The notes under the pieces: model-generated | The model's database searches: none | What the model saw: only the letters and a program-made list of their open reading frames with translations | Told to the model about the DNA's origin: nothing | Translations under genes and position numbers: made by a program | Assembly: GCA_025361995.1 (NCBI GenBank) | Contig: JANYIP010000148.1 | Span: forward strand, 1 to 9,899 | Origin: Streptomycetales bacterium | GTDB taxonomy: Bacteria > Actinomycetota > Actinomycetes > Prado026 | DNA: 9,899 nt | Reading direction: 5' to 3' | Shown here: positions 7,254 through 9,899 of the stretch, one piece after another | How the letters are laid out: every line of letters begins with the position of its first letter | How positions within the stretch are numbered: position 1 is the first letter of the stretch

Positions 7254-8549
7254 TTGACCGGCGCAGCAGGGCTCGCCGAGGACGTGTTCCGGGCCGAGTC
7301 GGCCCGGGTCCTCGGCGCCCTGATGCGCCGTTTCGGCAACCTGGACCTCGCCGAGGACGCCTTCCAGGACGCCTGTGTCGCGGCGGTCGAGACATGGCCG
7401 CGCGACGGGACGCCGATCAACCCTGGCGCGTGGCTGACGACCGTGGCGGGCAACCGTGCGCTGGACCGGATCCGGCGGGAGTCCGCCCGGCTGCCGAAGG
7501 AGGTCGAGGCGTCCGGGCTGCGCGCGGGCTGGGGTCGGCGGCCGGCCTCGGCGCTCGAGACCATCGACCCGCTCGCGAGTGCCGACGAGCGGGAGGGCCT
7601 CGACTCCGGGGCACCGCTGGCGGACGACCAGCTCCGCCTGGTGTTCCTGTGCTGCCACCCGGCCCTGGCTCCGCAGGTCCAGGTGGCGCTGACGCTGCGT
7701 ACCGTGGGCGGGCTCACCACGACGGAGATCGCCCGCGCCTACCTCGTACCCGAGTCGACGATGGCGCAGCGACTCGTACGGGCCCGGCGCAAGATCGTGC
7801 TGGCCGGGATCCCGTTCCGGCTGCCCGAGGGCGACGAGCTCGCTGAACGTACCGCCGCGGTGCTCAGCGTGGTCTACCTGATCTTCAACGAGGGGTACGC
7901 GGCCAGCGGGACGGACACCGTGGTGCGCCGCGACCTGTGCGTCGAGGCCGTCCGGCTGTCGAGCCTGCTCGAGCAGCTGCTCCCCGATGTTGCCGAGGTG
8001 CTGGGCCTGCGCGCGCTGCTGCTCCTGCACGACGCACGGCGGGCCGCCCGGGTCGACAGCGCCGGCCGGCTCGTACCGCTGGACGAGCAGGACCGCGCGC
8101 AGTGGGGCTCGGCCCAGATCGCCCGCGGCGTGGCGCTGGTGGAGCGGGCGCTGCGGCTCGGTCCGGTCGGGCCGTACCAGGTGCAGGCCTCGATCGCAGC
8201 GCTGCACGCCGAGGCCGAGTCGTCCGCGACGACGGACTGGGCGCAGATCGTCGAGCTGTACGGGTTGCTCGCGCACCTCGCGCCGGGTCCGCTGGTGACG
8301 TTGAACCGGGCTGTCGCAGTGGCGATGTGGGACGGGCCGGCCGCCGGGCTCAGCCTCCTCGACGAGCTGAGCGCCTCTGGGGAGCTGGCCGGGCACCACC
8401 GGTTGCCGTCGGCGCGGGCGCAGCTGCTGGAGCAGCTCGGGCGCACCGGCGATGCCGTGGCTGCGTACGACGAAGCCCTCGCCCTGGTCGACAACGCCCC
8501 CGAGCGCGACTACCTCACCACCCGCCGCGCCCGCCTCCTCTCGCGTTGA
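7254..8549 (+). CDS. ECF42-group RNA polymerase sigma factor with long C-terminal extension
   Basis: The 431-residue protein has a sigma region 2 at about 11-80 (DLAEDAFQDACVAAVETWP, then PGAWLTTVAGNRALDRIRR) and a region 4 helix-turn-helix at about 124-182 (TTTEIARAYLVPESTMAQRL, RARRKI). The large C-terminal part (about 185-431) holds YLIFNEGYAAS (208-218), which is diagnostic of this group (annotated as DUF6596), and TPR-like helices near 385-412. In ECF42 factors this extension replaces an anti-sigma factor and is needed for activity, as I recall from Streptomyces work. FLCCHPAL at 131-138 is also typical. TTG 7254 is the first possible start, since an in-frame TAG (the stop of the preceding gene) lies 12 bases upstream; its ribosome binding site is poor, and GTG 7284 is an alternative. 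The TGA stop falls inside a perfect inverted repeat. Confidence 0.92.
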   Translation: MTGAAGLAEDVFRAESARVLGALMRRFGNLDLAEDAFQDACVAAVETWPRDGTPINPGAWLTTVAGNRALDRIRRESARLPKEVEASGLRAGWGRRPASALETIDPLASADEREGLDSGAPLADDQLRLVFLCCHPALAPQVQVALTLRTVGGLTTTEIARAYLVPESTMAQRLVRARRKIVLAGIPFRLPEGDELAERTAAVLSVVYLIFNEGYAASGTDTVVRRDLCVEAVRLSSLLEQLLPDVAEVLGLRALLLLHDARRAARVDSAGRLVPLDEQDRAQWGSAQIARGVALVERALRLGPVGPYQVQASIAALHAEAESSATTDWAQIVELYGLLAHLAPGPLVTLNRAVAVAMWDGPAAGLSLLDELSASGELAGHHRLPSARAQLLEQLGRTGDAVAAYDEALALVDNAPERDYLTTRRARLLSR

Positions 8550-8606
8550 TCTTGAGAGATGTCCGCTCTGGGCGGTGTGTCGCACGGACATCTCTCAAGA
8601 TCAACG
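8544..8606. repeat. Perfect 22-bp inverted repeat; likely bidirectional terminator or dispersed repeat element
   Basis: Arms at 8544-8565 and 8585-8606 are perfect reverse complements over 22 bp (left arm begins CGTTGATCTTGAGAGATGTC), with a 19-base loop. The arms are 50% GC, clearly below the surrounding DNA. The left arm begins with the last sense codon (CGT) of the sigma gene and supplies its TGA stop. It would end the sigma operon transcript as a very stable hairpin without a T-tract. The perfect arms and distinct base composition also fit a small palindromic repeat element present elsewhere in the genome, which cannot be tested from this window. Confidence 0.85.
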
Positions 8607-8641
8607 GGCGAAAGCGTTGGACGCCGGTGTGTCGGTTAGGG

Positions 8642-8666
8642 CACTACTGCGTAAGACGCGGTAGTG
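8642..8666. promoter_or_regulatory. Dyad operator candidate for the PadR regulator
   Basis: CACTACTGCGT, three bases (AAG), then ACGCGGTAGTG forms arms of 11 bp with one mismatch, 29 to 53 bases ahead of the padR-type ATG. TAGTGT (8662-8667), a possible -10 box, overlaps the right arm, so a bound dimer would block transcription. PadR regulators commonly repress their own operon through such dyads. A matching -35 hexamer is not clear. Confidence 0.6.
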
Positions 8667-8694
8667 TCCGGAGCAGACAACCGGGAGGTGGTGC

Positions 8695-9030
8695 ATGGAC
8701 AGCAGTCAGCTGCTCAAGGGTGTTCTCGACGTCGCGGTGCTCGCCGTGGTGGCCGATCAGGACGGCTACGGGTACGACGTCGTGCGCCGGCTTCGCACGG
8801 CAGGGCTTGAGGACGTCGGCGACGCCTCGGTCTACGGCACCCTGCGGCGGCTCTTCCAGGCCGGTGCGCTGACCTCGTACGTCGTGCCCTCGGACGAGGG
8901 GCCGCACCGCAAGTACTACGGCCTCAACCAGAGTGGGCGTGACCTGCTGGACTCGTCCACCAAGACGTGGATGTCCTTCGCCCAGACCATGAATCTGTTG
9001 CTGCGCCACGATCCGGAGGCCGCGAAGTGA
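8695..9030 (+). CDS. PadR family transcriptional regulator
   Basis: This 111-residue protein is a short PadR repressor: a winged helix-turn-helix with a single dimerising helix at the C-terminus. The opening LLKGVLDVAVLAVVADQDGYGYDVVRRL, then DVGDASVYGTLRRLFQAGALTSY, matches the recognition region, and GPHRKYYGLNQSGRDLL is the wing and following helix. It has a strong ribosome binding site, GGGAGG (8683-8688), six bases before the ATG. The next gene begins within its stop codon (GTGA at 9027-9030), so they are translated together. PadR genes paired with HAAS/DUF1700-like membrane proteins are a frequent arrangement, in which the membrane protein is a likely target. The signal sensed is unknown. 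Confidence 0.94.
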   Translation: MDSSQLLKGVLDVAVLAVVADQDGYGYDVVRRLRTAGLEDVGDASVYGTLRRLFQAGALTSYVVPSDEGPHRKYYGLNQSGRDLLDSSTKTWMSFAQTMNLLLRHDPEAAK

Positions 9031-9899
9031 GTACCAGCCCGTTCGTCGGAGCAACCCTGGCCAGCGATGTCGAGGCGTACGCCGCGGTTGTGCGTGGGGC
9101 GCTCGCCGACCTCTCGGCGGTGCAGCGCGAGCTGCTCGTCGAGGACCTCGAGGAACACCTCGCTGAGATCGCAGCCGAGATCGACGGGCCGCTGGCCGAG
9201 CGCCTCGGCGACCCTCTGAGGTACGCGGCCGAGCTGCGCGCCTCGGCCGGATTCGACGCTCGCGGGATGTCTCGGCGGGCTCGGTTGCACAACCGGGTGG
9301 TCGGGGTTCGGGCGGAGCTGACCCGCAGACTTGAGGCCCAGCGTGGCTGGGGTCCGACCGTCGCCTTCGTTCGTTCCTTGCGCCCGGCGTGGATCTTGCT
9401 CCGCGGATACCTCGCGCTGATGCTCGCATCCGCGGTGGTCAACGACAACGCCAGCGGCGGCTTCTTCCCTCATCTGACCAGCCACCTGGCTGGACTCACC
9501 GGAATCGTCGCGATCGTCGTCGGCGTCTACGTGTCCTTCTGGCTCGACCGCAGGCAGCAGCGGGGTCTCGGGCGGATCGCTCGCTGCGCGATCGTCACAG
9601 CCACAGTTGCGATGGTGATCTTCGCCGGAAACTGGGCGCTAGGGGTTCAGGCCTTTGACCAGGCATACGACGCAAGCAGCCAGAGCGCACAGGCTCCGGC
9701 GATGGCACCAGCTGGCCCGATGACGCTGCCCGACGGACAGACGACATCCGACCTGGTGTCAGTCACCAACATCTATGCGTACGGTGCCGATGGGCAGCCG
9801 CTCGACAACGTCCGTCTGTATGACCAGGACGGGCACCCGATCGTGCTGGCCGACCCTTGGGCAGGCGACCCGTCGGTGATCCGTACGCATGTGCTGCAG
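9027..9899 (+). CDS. HAAS (DUF1700-like) domain membrane protein, 3' truncated by window
   Basis: The frame from GTG 9027 stays open to the window end, giving 291 residues with no stop, so the gene continues. GGAGG (9015-9019) lies seven bases before the GTG, and the start overlaps the PadR stop. An N-terminal cytoplasmic HAAS-type helical domain spans about 14-75 (ALADLSAVQRELLVEDLEEHLAE pattern, then LGDPLRYAAELRASAG). A basic stretch follows, then three hydrophobic segments near 122-138, 156-173 and 186-207. The last visible 80 residues are polar and Ala/Pro/Asp-rich, possibly an extracytoplasmic domain (DLVSVTNIYAYGADGQPLDNVRLYDQDG). Several codons end in A or T (GCA, ACA, GTT, CTA), more than in lysC or asd. 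The function is unknown; a membrane partner or target of PadR is likely. Confidence 0.85.
   Translation, partial: MSTSPFVGATLASDVEAYAAVVRGALADLSAVQRELLVEDLEEHLAEIAAEIDGPLAERLGDPLRYAAELRASAGFDARGMSRRARLHNRVVGVRAELTRRLEAQRGWGPTVAFVRSLRPAWILLRGYLALMLASAVVNDNASGGFFPHLTSHLAGLTGIVAIVVGVYVSFWLDRRQQRGLGRIARCAIVTATVAMVIFAGNWALGVQAFDQAYDASSQSAQAPAMAPAGPMTLPDGQTTSDLVSVTNIYAYGADGQPLDNVRLYDQDGHPIVLADPWAGDPSVIRTHVLQ

Noticed and set aside
7937..8872. A 311-codon + strand frame running from inside the sigma gene through the inverted repeat into the PadR gene
   Set aside because: It is out of frame with both recognised genes, Arg/Ala/Gly-rich, and has no ribosome binding site or known domain.

Overview
The window looks like chromosomal DNA from a high-GC actinobacterium, probably of the Nocardioides/Propionibacteriales type. 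The reasons are the strong GC bias at third codon positions, GTG and TTG starts, a short 4.5S-type SRP RNA directly ahead of dnaX, and the order dnaX-recR-DUF5063 gene-aspartokinase-asd, which I remember from Streptomyces and relatives. The genus is inference. All complete protein genes read on the + strand; only a tRNA-Ser gene reads on the - strand. No mobile element, CRISPR array or phage gene was seen.

Layout: 2-886 is the 3' part of a HerA-like (DUF853) ATPase gene. 978-1062 is tRNA-Ser(GGA) on the - strand, converging on it. 1144-1230 is the SRP RNA gene, divergent from the tRNA, and dnaX (1268-3139) starts 37 bases later, possibly as a leaderless message. recR (3156-3755) and a DUF5063 gene (3748-4302) follow in one apparent operon that ends in a very strong hairpin. 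lysC (4429-5727, with a probable internal start for a small beta subunit at 5206) and asd (5724-6779) overlap by ATGA. They make aspartate semialdehyde, the branch point to lysine/diaminopimelate, threonine and methionine.

The more accessory right third begins with a DGPF/YCII-type protein gene (6882-7241) and an ECF42-type sigma factor with a long C-terminal extension (7254-8549). A sequence matching the promoter motif I recall for ECF42 factors (TGTCGA, 17 bases, CGTC) lies just upstream, which suggests a self-controlled stress module. A perfect 22-bp inverted repeat begins inside the last codons of the sigma gene. Beyond it is a PadR-type repressor (8695-9030) with a dyad operator candidate, overlapping by GTGA a HAAS/DUF1700-like membrane protein gene (9027 to the window end, open).

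Most of the window is ordinary core genome. The points most worth a second look are the ECF42 promoter, the 22-bp inverted repeat, the leaderless dnaX start, the PadR dyad with its coupled membrane partner, and the uncharacterised DUF5063 gene.
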